Positions 1 to 7,287 of a stretch of 9,806 bases of DNA are shown here, piece by piece. This DNA is from Thiotrichaceae bacterium. GTDB lineage: Bacteria; Pseudomonadota; Gammaproteobacteria; Thiotrichales; Thiotrichaceae. Below the pieces are notes generated by a model. The model saw nothing but the letters and a program-made list of their open reading frames with translations. It had not been told where the DNA came from and ran no database searches. Position 1 is the first letter of the stretch. Every line of letters starts with the position of its first letter. The stretch covers positions 1 to 9,806 of the forward strand of contig WGBH01000325.1 of NCBI GenBank assembly GCA_015494435.1, written 5' to 3'. The position numbers were made by a program, and so were the translations under genes.

Positions 1-1165
1 CAACCTCATCAAGACTGCTAAATCCTTCTTCCACTAGAAGCCCTGCTATTTCTTCATCAACATCCAGTTGCTCTGTGAATAAATTAATAATAATTTGAGC
101 TTCTTTTATCCCCTTCGCTTCAGCATCACTCTCACTCATGACATTGAGAGTCCAACCTGTTAATTCGCTAGCAAGACGCACATTCTGCCCACCTTTACCA
201 ATCGCTTGCGATAATTTGTCTTCTTCAACGCCTATATCCATGCTCTTTTTTTCTTCATCGACAACAATGGAGAGCACTTCTGCAGGTTGCATTGCGTTTA
301 TAATAAAAGGGGCAATATCTTCATCCCACGGAATGATATCCACCCGCTCATTATTAAGCTCATTGGTAACAGTCTGTATGCGTGAGCCACGCATACCGAC
401 ACAAGCACCAATAGGATCAAGATTGGGTATCAATGCGTGTACTGCAATCTTAGCGCGAGAACCAGGATCACGAGCGCATCCCATAACTTCTATCATTTCC
501 TGGCCAATTTCAGGTACTTCTAGCTTAATTAGTTCAATAAGAAATTCATTAGCAGTACGGCTCACAATCATTTGTGGACCACGCGCATCTTCTCGAATCT
601 CTTTTAATAAACCGCGTAGTCTATCACCAACTCGTACGTTTTCACGAGGAATCATTTGATCTCGTGGAATTAAAGCTTCTGCATTATCACCCAAATCAAG
701 CATAATGCCACGACGATCAGCGCGTTTAACAGTCCCAAGAACTAACTGCCCCATTTGATCTCTAAAGTTTTCGACCACCCGTTCACGTTCTGCTTGGCGT
801 ATTTTTTGAGCAATAACTTGCTTGGCCGTTTGCGCCGCAATACGTCCAAATTTAATCGACTCAACAGGCTCTTCTAGAAATTCACCAATTTTGAGGTCTA
901 AGCCTCTTGCTTTTGCATAGCTAAGAAGGATTTGTTTTTCAGGTGATTCAAATTCTGGATCTTCATCGTCTAATACTTCCCAACGTCGAAAAGATTGATA
1001 GTCACCTGTTGCTCTATTGATATCAACACGAATATCCATTTCCATGCCATAACGTTTACGAGTTGCAGTTGCCAACGCAATCTCTATGGCCTCAAAGATT
1101 ATTTCAGGTGCGACATTTTTTTCGTTGGACATCGCATCTACAACGTACAGTATCTCTTTACTCAT
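1..1165 (-). CDS. nusA: Transcription termination/antitermination protein NusA (C-terminus beyond the left edge)
   Basis: NusA binds RNA polymerase and nascent RNA and controls pausing, termination and antitermination. About 388 residues are visible, against roughly 495 in the E. coli protein, so the C-terminal acidic repeat region is cut by the window edge. Reading from the start (MSKEILYVVDAMSNEK), I see the N-terminal polymerase-binding domain (about 1-130), an S1 domain (around 135-200, GQLVLGTVKRADRRGIMLDL), KH1 (around 230-290, with DPIGACVGMRGSRIQ) and KH2 (around 300-350, with LSQAIGKGGQNVRLA). The start of a C-terminal helical repeat follows (LDVDEEIAGLLVEEGF). The start codon ATG lies 59 bases after the rimP stop. 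A weak AGGTG sits about 10 bases upstream of it. Synteny with rimP and tRNA-fMet confirms the call. Nothing looks broken in the visible part. Confidence 0.97.
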   Translation of the reverse strand, partial: MSKEILYVVDAMSNEKNVAPEIIFEAIEIALATATRKRYGMEMDIRVDINRATGDYQSFRRWEVLDDEDPEFESPEKQILLSYAKARGLDLKIGEFLEEPVESIKFGRIAAQTAKQVIAQKIRQAERERVVENFRDQMGQLVLGTVKRADRRGIMLDLGDNAEALIPRDQMIPRENVRVGDRLRGLLKEIREDARGPQMIVSRTANEFLIELIKLEVPEIGQEMIEVMGCARDPGSRAKIAVHALIPNLDPIGACVGMRGSRIQTVTNELNNERVDIIPWDEDIAPFIINAMQPAEVLSIVVDEEKKSMDIGVEEDKLSQAIGKGGQNVRLASELTGWTLNVMSESDAEAKGIKEAQIIINLFTEQLDVDEEIAGLLVEEGFSSLDEV

Positions 1166-1224
1166 AGGGTTATTACACCTAACATTTTACCTAAAAATAT
1201 TACTGGGCTATTCATATCAATTTT

Positions 1225-1668
1225 TTATTCCATTATTAGGCGAGTGCGATCAATAATATCAAAAGGAATAATATGTATTTCTTTATTCACTAAAATTGAC
1301 ACATGAGTCTCGGTTACTTGCTCTAAACTACCACGAAAGTTTTTGCGTTCATTAATAGACGTTCTAGTACGAATTTTTGCCAATTGACCTATATATTGTT
1401 CATATTGGTCAACAGAAAAAAGCACTCGATCAATTCCAGGAGAAGACACTTCCAGAATATAAGCAACAGGAATAATGTCTTCTACATCCAGTACCGCCCC
1501 CATTTGTCGACTAACTTGAGCACAGTCCTCAACAGTAATACCTGCCTCTTTTTCAATAAAAATACGTAAAAGCGCACTTTCTGAATGCGGGCGATATTCA
1601 TAGCCCCATAATTGAAAACCTAACCCTTCCGTTGTTGTTTTGATTAAATGATTTAATCGATCTTGCAC
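1225..1668 (-). CDS. rimP: Ribosome maturation factor RimP
   Basis: RimP is a cytoplasmic assembly factor for the 30S ribosomal subunit. The protein has 147 residues, close to the 150 of E. coli RimP. The family signature is visible at residues 72-81 (LEVSSPGIDR), followed by V where P is usual, and a C-terminal SH3-like half ends in LIME. The start is GTG: a TAA in the same frame lies directly before it, so no upstream start exists, and AGGAAG is placed six bases before it as a Shine-Dalgarno sequence. The gene stands between tRNA-fMet plus terminator upstream and nusA downstream, the classical gammaproteobacterial order. I saw no promoter of its own, so expression probably comes from read-through past the terminator. 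Confidence 0.96.
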   Translation of the reverse strand: MQDRLNHLIKTTTEGLGFQLWGYEYRPHSESALLRIFIEKEAGITVEDCAQVSRQMGAVLDVEDIIPVAYILEVSSPGIDRVLFSVDQYEQYIGQLAKIRTRTSINERKNFRGSLEQVTETHVSILVNKEIHIIPFDIIDRTRLIME

Positions 1669-1701
1669 TTAGTCTTCCTATTTAAACAAATTTCAAGCAA
1701 T

Positions 1702-1729
1702 AAAAAAGCCCCGTAAACGGAGCTTTTTT
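1702..1729 (-). terminator. Rho-independent terminator between tRNA-fMet and rimP
   Basis: On the minus strand the core stem is GCTCCG / CGGGGC with loop TTTA, flanked by A6 and T6. One pair is G-U on this strand but an A-C mismatch on the plus strand, so the structure favours minus-strand transcription, in line with the tRNA. It should end part of the tRNA transcripts and let the rest run into rimP-nusA. Partial read-through is inferred. Confidence 0.85.
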
Positions 1730-1732
1730 ATC

Positions 1733-1760
1733 ATTGAGACAAGAGCAGTTATGTCTCAAT
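1733..1760 (-). other. Perfect 9-bp hairpin just after tRNA-fMet
   Basis: ATTGAGACA and TGTCTCAAT form a perfect 9-bp inverted repeat around a 10-base loop. It begins 8 bases after the CCA end of the tRNA and stands directly ahead of the terminator hairpin. It has no T-run of its own. It may protect or guide 3' processing of the tRNA precursor, or shape the choice between termination and read-through; both are inferences. Confidence 0.6.
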
Positions 1761-1768
1761 TTTATATT

Positions 1769-1845
<77 letters not shown>

Positions 1846-1858
1846 TCAGAGGTGGCAG

Positions 1859-1887
1859 ATTATAAGGAGATGGTTAAATAAATGCAA
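1859..1887 (-). promoter_or_regulatory. Sigma70-type promoter of tRNA-fMet
   Basis: On the minus strand a -35 TTGCAT (1882-1887) and a perfect -10 TATAAT (1859-1864) are separated by 17 bases. Transcription would start near 1853, giving a leader of about 8 bases before the mature tRNA. The -35 box lies only 7 bases after the stop codon of the helicase gene, and I see no terminator between them, so helicase transcripts may also run into the tRNA operon. Confidence 0.8.
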
Positions 1888-1894
1888 GCTTTTT

Positions 1895-3937
1895 TTAAAG
1901 TTTTGTATGTAAGTAGCGTACAGTGGCTAATGTTTTGGAGGAGCTTGGTATATCCATCTCTTTGATCTGCAACGACTTAGGAATACTATTTGAAGTCAGT
2001 AATAAAACCAATTGAGAACTAGCACGAGTCATTCCCATATAAAGTTTACGTGTGTTTTCAACAATAAGCGCATGACGTTCTCTATCCTCAATACCTGCTC
2101 GTTTTTCATTTTCAAACAAAACTTGCAAACCTGTGATAAAGACAATAGGACTTTCAAGACCTGTTGCTGCTTCTAATTCACAAAGTCTTAATGCGTTTTC
2201 ATCCCAATAGGGATCAGTCAAGATACAGGCCGATTGATTCAAGCTGTTTTTAATCGTTTGTAATAAAGGACGCACGCTAAAATTAGCCGCATCAAGAATT
2301 AAAATGTCTTGTGCAGGCGTTCCTTTTTTTAAAAGCTTATGCACTTCACTGAGAAGACGGTTTCTTTCATCATTTTGATGCTGAAAATGTAATAGTTTAG
2401 GCGCAATACAAGCGGATCTAGGCAAATCCGTACAAGATTGTATGGTTGATATATGCGCTATTTCATCAGGAAGACGGTTTAAGCGATATTCTTCAGCAAT
2501 TTTTAAAATTAAGGGATTAGAACGGTAATTGTATTGTAAACGAGTGGTTCGATTACGTAGATCAATACCTGTTTCTCTCCAACTTAGGCTACGATTTAAA
2601 AAACCTTGATCAGGATCTGCAACCATATAAAGCTGTCCTGTCTTTGGTTTAATGGCTTTTTTTATTAATTCAAACCAGATCGGTGCGAAGTACTGCGCCT
2701 CATCAACTAATATATGGTCATACTGCTCTAGGCTAACGCTACCCTCTTGTATATTACGCCATAATAAGCGTGGAAGATCAGCCCAAAGTAAGACATGACG
2801 TGCTTTTAATTCAGCATCAAAATCTAACACCGCCCGCCATAGGCGTTCTCGTAATTCTATACTTAAAGAATGCGCTTGCCCCGAGCGCTTTATTTTCAAA
2901 TAATCACTTTCTGTAAAAATCAAACGGTCTTTAATAAAATTGATTTCTCGTAGAAATGAGTGTTCGGTAAAAATGGTTGCTATTAAATGACGCTCTAATA
3001 TCTGTGCAATCACATCCATTACCTGATGCTCATGGACAAAAGAGTGTGTCCATTTCCATTGCTGTTGACACCATTCCATAAAAGGATGGCACTCATTTTC
3101 TTCATGATTAAATAGACTTTTATAACGCGATTTCAAACAATGGTTAATCGCCTTATTATGGGTCAATACAAGGATTTTTTTCTTAGGATAAAGGTCACGT
3201 AATAATTTTGCACGATGCAATAAAACTAATGACTTACCACTTCCAGCAGCACCATGAATCAAACGTAAATTATAATTATGGGGTAATGCTTCTTCCGTTT
3301 TTAAGACCAAATCCTGTTTAAGTGCTGTTTCTTGCTCTTCACTTAGAAGAAAATGCTCTAATTTTAATGAAGTTTGTTGATCAAAACGATGCAACGAGTG
3401 CTGTTTTGAAATAGCAGACTCAGGAGTAAAGCGACAGCGCATATAATTTAGCGCATAAGTTGACATAGAAATACCCATGTATTTGTTCACTAATGTGGAT
3501 AATTCTTTCGGGACAAGAGCATCCCTTCCAAATAAATGAATACCGTGAGCGGTTAAATGTAATTGTTTTTTTGCCTCTAGGCTATTCGGTAAGATAACAA
3601 TAAAAGGAACTAATAAGCTCGTATGGGCTTGTAGTTTTTTTGGAAGCAATGCTTGTTGAAAATATAATAGTTTGCGTAATGCTTCTTTTTTATAAGAAAG
3701 GATTTCTTTATTCTGTCTCCGCGATAAATCCTCTACTTGTATGTCCTCATTGCAAATAAAAATAAAGAGTGAATGCTTCTCTCGTTGTAAATAAAATAAA
3801 GTACCCTCTGGAAGGTTCCCAGTCGATAAATGCTGATAAATCTTATAGTGATCTGCTAAGGTGCTGCTTAAATGAGTATACAATTCTGTGGCAACATCAC
3901 TCGCTGCCACCGCATATTTTGGTAATGCGACTGCCAT
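1895..3937 (-). CDS. UvrD/Rep-type superfamily 1 helicase-like protein with NERD-like N-terminal region
   Basis: This 680-residue protein is a probable ATP-driven DNA (or RNA) translocase of the UvrD-like SF1 group. Motifs in order: Q-like motif LSEEQETAL (198-206), Walker A GAAGSGKS (229-236, K235), motif Ia ILVLTHNKA (255-263), Walker B with DEAQ (412-415), motif III MVADPDQ (438-444), motif IV LQYNYRS (467-473, R472), motif V region TGLESPIVFITGL (592-604) and motif VI LYMGMTRA (632-639, R638). Residues 1-190 match no family I can name with confidence. Their order of a hydrophobic strand (LFIFIC), a long helix with Q/K residues, and a second strand ending in P (PFIVILP) recalls NERD domains fused to such helicases, but the usual E-V-K active-site strand reads CNED. 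The ATG is preceded by a good Shine-Dalgarno (AGGGGA, 6-base spacing). It appears to be a single-gene transcript with a promoter at 4005-4032. A role in repair, defence or RNA metabolism is open. Confidence 0.85.
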   Translation of the reverse strand: MAVALPKYAVAASDVATELYTHLSSTLADHYKIYQHLSTGNLPEGTLFYLQREKHSLFIFICNEDIQVEDLSRRQNKEILSYKKEALRKLLYFQQALLPKKLQAHTSLLVPFIVILPNSLEAKKQLHLTAHGIHLFGRDALVPKELSTLVNKYMGISMSTYALNYMRCRFTPESAISKQHSLHRFDQQTSLKLEHFLLSEEQETALKQDLVLKTEEALPHNYNLRLIHGAAGSGKSLVLLHRAKLLRDLYPKKKILVLTHNKAINHCLKSRYKSLFNHEENECHPFMEWCQQQWKWTHSFVHEHQVMDVIAQILERHLIATIFTEHSFLREINFIKDRLIFTESDYLKIKRSGQAHSLSIELRERLWRAVLDFDAELKARHVLLWADLPRLLWRNIQEGSVSLEQYDHILVDEAQYFAPIWFELIKKAIKPKTGQLYMVADPDQGFLNRSLSWRETGIDLRNRTTRLQYNYRSNPLILKIAEEYRLNRLPDEIAHISTIQSCTDLPRSACIAPKLLHFQHQNDERNRLLSEVHKLLKKGTPAQDILILDAANFSVRPLLQTIKNSLNQSACILTDPYWDENALRLCELEAATGLESPIVFITGLQVLFENEKRAGIEDRERHALIVENTRKLYMGMTRASSQLVLLLTSNSIPKSLQIKEMDIPSSSKTLATVRYLHTKL

Positions 3938-4004
3938 AATAATCCCCTAAAATACGTGTATTTCGACCCCACTGTCTTATTTTTGATATATACACGACTC
4001 CCAC

Positions 4005-4032
4005 AGTATACATAAAACATATTGCTGGTCAA
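4005..4032 (-). promoter_or_regulatory. Promoter of the helicase gene
   Basis: On the minus strand TTGACC (4027-4032, 5/6 to the -35 consensus) and TATACT (4005-4010, 5/6 to -10) stand 16 bases apart. The start would fall near 3998, giving an mRNA leader of about 60 bases. That leader contains a 7-bp inverted repeat, CGTGTAT/ATACACG (3955-3961 and 3990-3996), which leaves the Shine-Dalgarno free. The GTATAC core of the -10 reads on both strands; a weaker plus-strand match (TTGATA at 3983, TATACA at 4007, 18-base gap) overlaps it. Confidence 0.6.
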
Positions 4033-4159
4033 TCGCTTCCTTGTCTTTTTGTCTTTAGCTCAGAAAAATTTTCTTGCCAGCAATTTTATAAACTCAGGAA
4101 GTTTCAAGTCATTAAATTACCTAATAAGGATGCCAAAAGACAGTATTGAAGAAATAGCA

Positions 4160-4188
4160 TTGCTACAAACCTTCGGCCTCGATAAAAT
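4160..4188 (+). promoter_or_regulatory. Promoter of hisC
   Basis: TTGCTA (4160-4165, 4/6) and TAAAAT (4183-4188, 5/6) are separated by exactly 17 bases. The predicted start falls about 7 bases after the -10, inside the C-run at 4194-4202. The leader to the hisC ATG would be about 30 bases. I prefer it to the more distant match at 3983-4012 on spacing and position. Confidence 0.55.
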
Positions 4189-4193
4189 GATAT

Positions 4194-4202
4194 CCCCCCC
4201 CC
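4194..4202 (+). repeat. C9 homopolymer in the hisC leader
   Basis: Nine consecutive C lie 26 bases before the hisC ATG and 5 bases after the putative -10. The surrounding DNA is AT-rich. Such a run is prone to slipped-strand length changes during replication and, if at the transcription start, to polymerase slippage. Confidence 0.9.
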
Positions 4203-4228
4203 ACAATTAACACTAAAAGTAAAAAATT

Positions 4229-5302
4229 ATGAGCAAATTCTGGAGCCACCGTACACATGCCTTAAAACCTTATACTCCTGGTGAACAACCGCAAGATACG
4301 CAATACATCAAACTCAATACCAATGAGAATCCTTATCCTCCTTCACCCTTAGCGCTTGCGGCAATGCAACAAGCGGTTTCTAATGATCTACGTTTGTATT
4401 CTGATCCAGATGCTCATCCATTAAAACAAGCTATTGCGGATTATTATCAAGTGGATATTAGCAATGTATTTGTTGGTAACAGCTCAGACGAGGTATTAGC
4501 ACATAGTTTTGCGGCATTGCTTCATCATAATAAACCACTGCTTTATCCTGATATTAGTTATAGTTTCTATCCTTCTTATATCAATCTTTTTGGAATTGAT
4601 GCTAAAAGTATTCCCCTGAATGATCAGTTAGCTATTAACTTTTCTGATTATCAACAGGAAAATGGTAGCATTGTCTTTCCTAATCCTAATGCTCCAACAG
4701 GAATCGCTATCGCGGTTGCTGAAATTGAGCAACTAGTACAACAGCATCCTGATTCTGTTATTCTTATTGATGAGGCGTATGTGGATTTTGGTGCGCAAAC
4801 GGCAATACCACTGACACAAAAATACAATAATATCATTGTGGTGCAAACTTTTTCTAAGTCGCGCTCATTAGCAGGCTTACGGGTAGGGTTTGCGATTGCT
4901 CCTGCTGAATTAGTCAATGGTTTAGAGCGTGTTAAAAACTCATTTAATAGCTACCCTCTTGATCGTATTGCCATAGCAGGAGCAACGGCATCGATACAAG
5001 ATACAGCGTATTTTGAACAAACCTGCAAAAAAATCATTCACACACGCGAAACAACCGAGAAAGCTTTGCAAGCCCTTGGTTTCAGTACCCTACCCTCTTC
5101 TAGTAATTTTCTTTTTGCAACGACGCATAAAATGCCTGCCGAAGCCATTTATTTAGCATTGAAACAAGAAGGGGTTTTAGTACGTTATTTTAATGCGCCC
5201 CGTATTGATAATTATCTACGGATTAGCATTGGGACTGATAAGCAAATGACTAAATTTATCGAAAAACTAAGTAAAATAATTAAGTACGAGGACACACACT
5301 AA
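4229..5302 (+). CDS. hisC: Histidinol-phosphate aminotransferase
   Basis: HisC is a pyridoxal-phosphate enzyme that transfers an amino group between glutamate and imidazole-acetol phosphate in histidine synthesis. The protein has 357 residues, normal for the family. Visible marks are the N-terminal substrate motif LNTNENPYPPSP (29-40), GNSSDE (83-88), FPNPNAPTG (150-158), LIDEAYVDF (179-187), the PLP-lysine motif TFSKSRSLAGLRVGFA with K210, and the C-terminal R331 in YLRISIGT. The leader shows only weak A-rich complementarity to 16S rRNA (AAAAGTAAAAAATT before ATG), no GGAGG. It is not in a his operon: the divergent neighbour is a helicase gene and the downstream neighbour is convergent, with stop codons overlapping. 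Related aminotransferases such as CobD or aromatic transaminases are less likely, given the NTNENP and RYF...LRISIGT signatures. Confidence 0.92.
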   Translation: MSKFWSHRTHALKPYTPGEQPQDTQYIKLNTNENPYPPSPLALAAMQQAVSNDLRLYSDPDAHPLKQAIADYYQVDISNVFVGNSSDEVLAHSFAALLHHNKPLLYPDISYSFYPSYINLFGIDAKSIPLNDQLAINFSDYQQENGSIVFPNPNAPTGIAIAVAEIEQLVQQHPDSVILIDEAYVDFGAQTAIPLTQKYNNIIVVQTFSKSRSLAGLRVGFAIAPAELVNGLERVKNSFNSYPLDRIAIAGATASIQDTAYFEQTCKKIIHTRETTEKALQALGFSTLPSSSNFLFATTHKMPAEAIYLALKQEGVLVRYFNAPRIDNYLRISIGTDKQMTKFIEKLSKIIKYEDTH

Positions 5303-6321
5303 AGACGAAATACTTTCTTACCCGCACCGAACTGATAAGCAAGTAAAGTCAAAGGAAGATAGGCTATTGATAATAACCACCAACTTGCATCTCGATAAAC
5401 TAAACATAACCATGCTAATGGAAATAGCCAAAATAAATTAATAACTAAATAGATAAGGGTCACTTTTTGATGTGAAGACCAATACTGTGCAAGGTGCTGA
5501 TACAGATGAGTACGATGTGCTTGCAGAATATTTTCTCCTGCCAATATCCTTCTGATCAGTGTCACACTCGCATCAATAACAAAAAGAGCAGAAAGAATTA
5601 CCCATGTTGCATAATTTACCCAGCCTAAACTAATGGTAATCAGTGCAAAGAAAAAAATCATAAAGGCTAAAAAAGTGCTACCAACGTCACCCATAAATAT
5701 TTTTGCAGGTGACCAATTATGCAAAAGAAAACCACTCGTCGCTGCCGCTAGACAAAGCATCCATAGCCAGACCGTTGTTTCTGTCACCATAGGATTAAAA
5801 TAAACACTAAAAAAAGCGACGGATAACAACATAAAAATCGCTTGCAAGGCAGCCAAGCCGTCTATTCCATCCATAAAATTAAATAAATTAATCCACCAAC
5901 TTCCCGCAAAGATAAGCAATGCCACTGTTAGGGAAAAAGGTAATCCTAAAATATCCTCAATCGTAGGCAAAGGTAAGGTTGAAATACCCAAATAAACCAA
6001 TAGGGAAACACTCGCATGAACAACAAGGCGAATAGCAGCAGAGAGATGGATAATATCATCCACTAAACCAACCAAAGCAACCAATAAGCAAAGGCTTATC
6101 ACTCCCCAATAGACAGGGGCATAAATTTGTTCTTGATACATCAACCATAAACTAACTAGAAAAAAACCTCCAATAATACCCAGCCCCCCACCATGAGGGG
6201 TTATTTTTGTATGCGAAGAACGATTATTTGGCTGATGAACTAGTTTTAAAGACGTCGCATAACGACATACCAATAAAGTTATTAGCCAGCCAAGAAGAAG
6301 AGCGATAAAGGAAAGAAGCAT
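5299..6321 (-). CDS. Undecaprenyl-phosphate sugar-1-phosphate transferase (WbpL/WecA/MraY family)
   Basis: This inner-membrane enzyme should transfer a HexNAc-1-phosphate (GlcNAc or FucNAc type) from a UDP-sugar to undecaprenyl phosphate, starting a surface glycan. It has 340 residues and about ten hydrophobic helices. Family motifs: RSSHTKITPHGGGLGI (34-49), the Mg-binding VGLVDD (84-89), NFMDGIDGLA (148-157), FMGDVGS (209-215) and the HRTH loop (269-272), equivalent to the HIH motif. RSSH...PHGGG resembles WbpL more than MraY. It is the last gene of a minus-strand unit, 3 bases after the stop of the epimerase gene, and has no clear Shine-Dalgarno, so translational coupling is likely. Its TAG overlaps the hisC TAA on the opposite strand. 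The exact sugar cannot be read from the sequence. Confidence 0.9.
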   Translation of the reverse strand: MLLSFIALLLGWLITLLVCRYATSLKLVHQPNNRSSHTKITPHGGGLGIIGGFFLVSLWLMYQEQIYAPVYWGVISLCLLVALVGLVDDIIHLSAAIRLVVHASVSLLVYLGISTLPLPTIEDILGLPFSLTVALLIFAGSWWINLFNFMDGIDGLAALQAIFMLLSVAFFSVYFNPMVTETTVWLWMLCLAAATSGFLLHNWSPAKIFMGDVGSTFLAFMIFFFALITISLGWVNYATWVILSALFVIDASVTLIRRILAGENILQAHRTHLYQHLAQYWSSHQKVTLIYLVINLFWLFPLAWLCLVYRDASWWLLSIAYLPLTLLAYQFGAGKKVFRL

Positions 6322-6324
6322 ATT

Positions 6325-7287
6325 TTAAAAGTTTTTATAATCAATAAGGGTCTTAGCTAACCCTTCATCCAAGGAATAAGGTGGCTTCCAAGCAAGGCTT
6401 GAACTGATATAGCTATTATCCACCGTAAGAGAGCCTAACAAACGCTTAGCAACTGCTTTTTTTCCCAACAAAATCAGCACGCTATTTAAGATGCTAGCAG
6501 GAATAGAAAATAAACGTGCAGGTTTTTGCAGATGATAGGCAACACGCTGTATCAATTTTGCGGTAGAAAGCACCTCCTCATCACTGATCAAAAATACTTT
6601 ACCTCCCGCCTTAGGATGCTGACAGCAAACACTCATAGCATCCAATAAATTTCCTAGATAAAGCAAACTACGTGCATTATTAACCGACTTTAAAGGCAAG
6701 GGTATTCCTTTATCAACCCATTTAATCAGATGTAAAAAATTAGCTTTAACGCCCTTCCCATAAACCAATGGAAATCTAAGAATAACTAACTCTAATGCTT
6801 GATATTGTGCTATTTCTTGCAAGCCTTGCTCTGCTTCCCATTTAGAAATAGCATACGCATCCACAGGATTAGCTTTATCTTGATCTGTATAAAGTTTATC
6901 TCTTTCTTCTCCAAGCACTTTAATACTACTGGCAAAAATAAAGCGTTTCACACCGACCTTAACTGCTTGATGAGCCAGATTCAATGTACCGGCCACATTA
7001 ACTTCACGATAAAGATCCAACGGTTGAGTCGTTCTTTCCTGCATTATATGCACACGTGCTGCCAGATGAATCACAATATTGACACCAGTTAGCGCATTAG
7101 ACCAATCCGTTTCGCTATTAATATCACCAACCACTACCCATGAAATATTTGCTATTGCTTGCTGAGGCTCCTTTCTTAGCGCAGCGATAACACGATATCC
7201 TTGTTGAACCAATGTCTGACACAGCGCACTACCAATAAACCCATTAGCGCCCGTCACCAGTATTTTTATTGAACTATTTTTTATCAT
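6325..7287 (-). CDS. NAD-dependent sugar-nucleotide epimerase/reductase (WbpK/WbpV-like extended SDR)
   Basis: An extended short-chain dehydrogenase of 320 residues acting on an NDP-sugar in the cytoplasm. The dinucleotide motif GANGFIG (13-19) starts a Rossmann fold; then come HLAARVH (74-80), the catalytic serine region FASSIKVLGE (118-127), the YxxxK pair YAISK (Y145, K149) and RFPLVYGKGV (171-180). The C-terminal half is the smaller substrate-binding part. In Pseudomonas O-antigen clusters, relatives named WbpK or WbpV stand next to wbpL and are linked to UDP-FucNAc formation by 4-keto reduction; the same adjacency is seen here, which suggests UDP-FucNAc or a related sugar. The start overlaps the end of the preceding glycosyltransferase by 14 bases, with only weak Shine-Dalgarno complementarity, so coupling is likely. 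A plain C4-epimerase remains possible. Confidence 0.85.
   Translation of the reverse strand: MIKNSSIKILVTGANGFIGSALCQTLVQQGYRVIAALRKEPQQAIANISWVVVGDINSETDWSNALTGVNIVIHLAARVHIMQERTTQPLDLYREVNVAGTLNLAHQAVKVGVKRFIFASSIKVLGEERDKLYTDQDKANPVDAYAISKWEAEQGLQEIAQYQALELVILRFPLVYGKGVKANFLHLIKWVDKGIPLPLKSVNNARSLLYLGNLLDAMSVCCQHPKAGGKVFLISDEEVLSTAKLIQRVAYHLQKPARLFSIPASILNSVLILLGKKAVAKRLLGSLTVDNSYISSSLAWKPPYSLDEGLAKTLIDYKNF

Noticed and set aside
138..659. A 173-codon plus-strand frame opposite nusA
   Set aside because: It is antisense to well conserved nusA S1 and KH coding sequence, and its composition (Ser, Ile, Arg rich) follows from the reverse complement.
1884..1897. T-rich stretch after the helicase stop as a possible terminator
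   Set aside because: On the minus strand it is an A-run followed by AAGCTT, without a GC stem before a T-run, so it does not have the form of a rho-independent terminator.
4021..4084. Inverted repeat ATTGCTGG / CCAGCAAT around 48 bases, overlapping the helicase -35
   Set aside because: An 8-bp match at this distance is expected by chance in a region of this size, and no operator family fits it.
4022..4210. A 62-codon plus-strand frame opening with TTG in the helicase-hisC gap
   Set aside because: It has no Shine-Dalgarno and a rare start codon, overlaps the helicase promoter and the hisC promoter, runs through the C9 tract, and its product matches nothing I recognise.
4651..4917. An 88-codon minus-strand frame inside hisC
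   Set aside because: It covers the most conserved part of hisC on the other strand and resembles no known protein.
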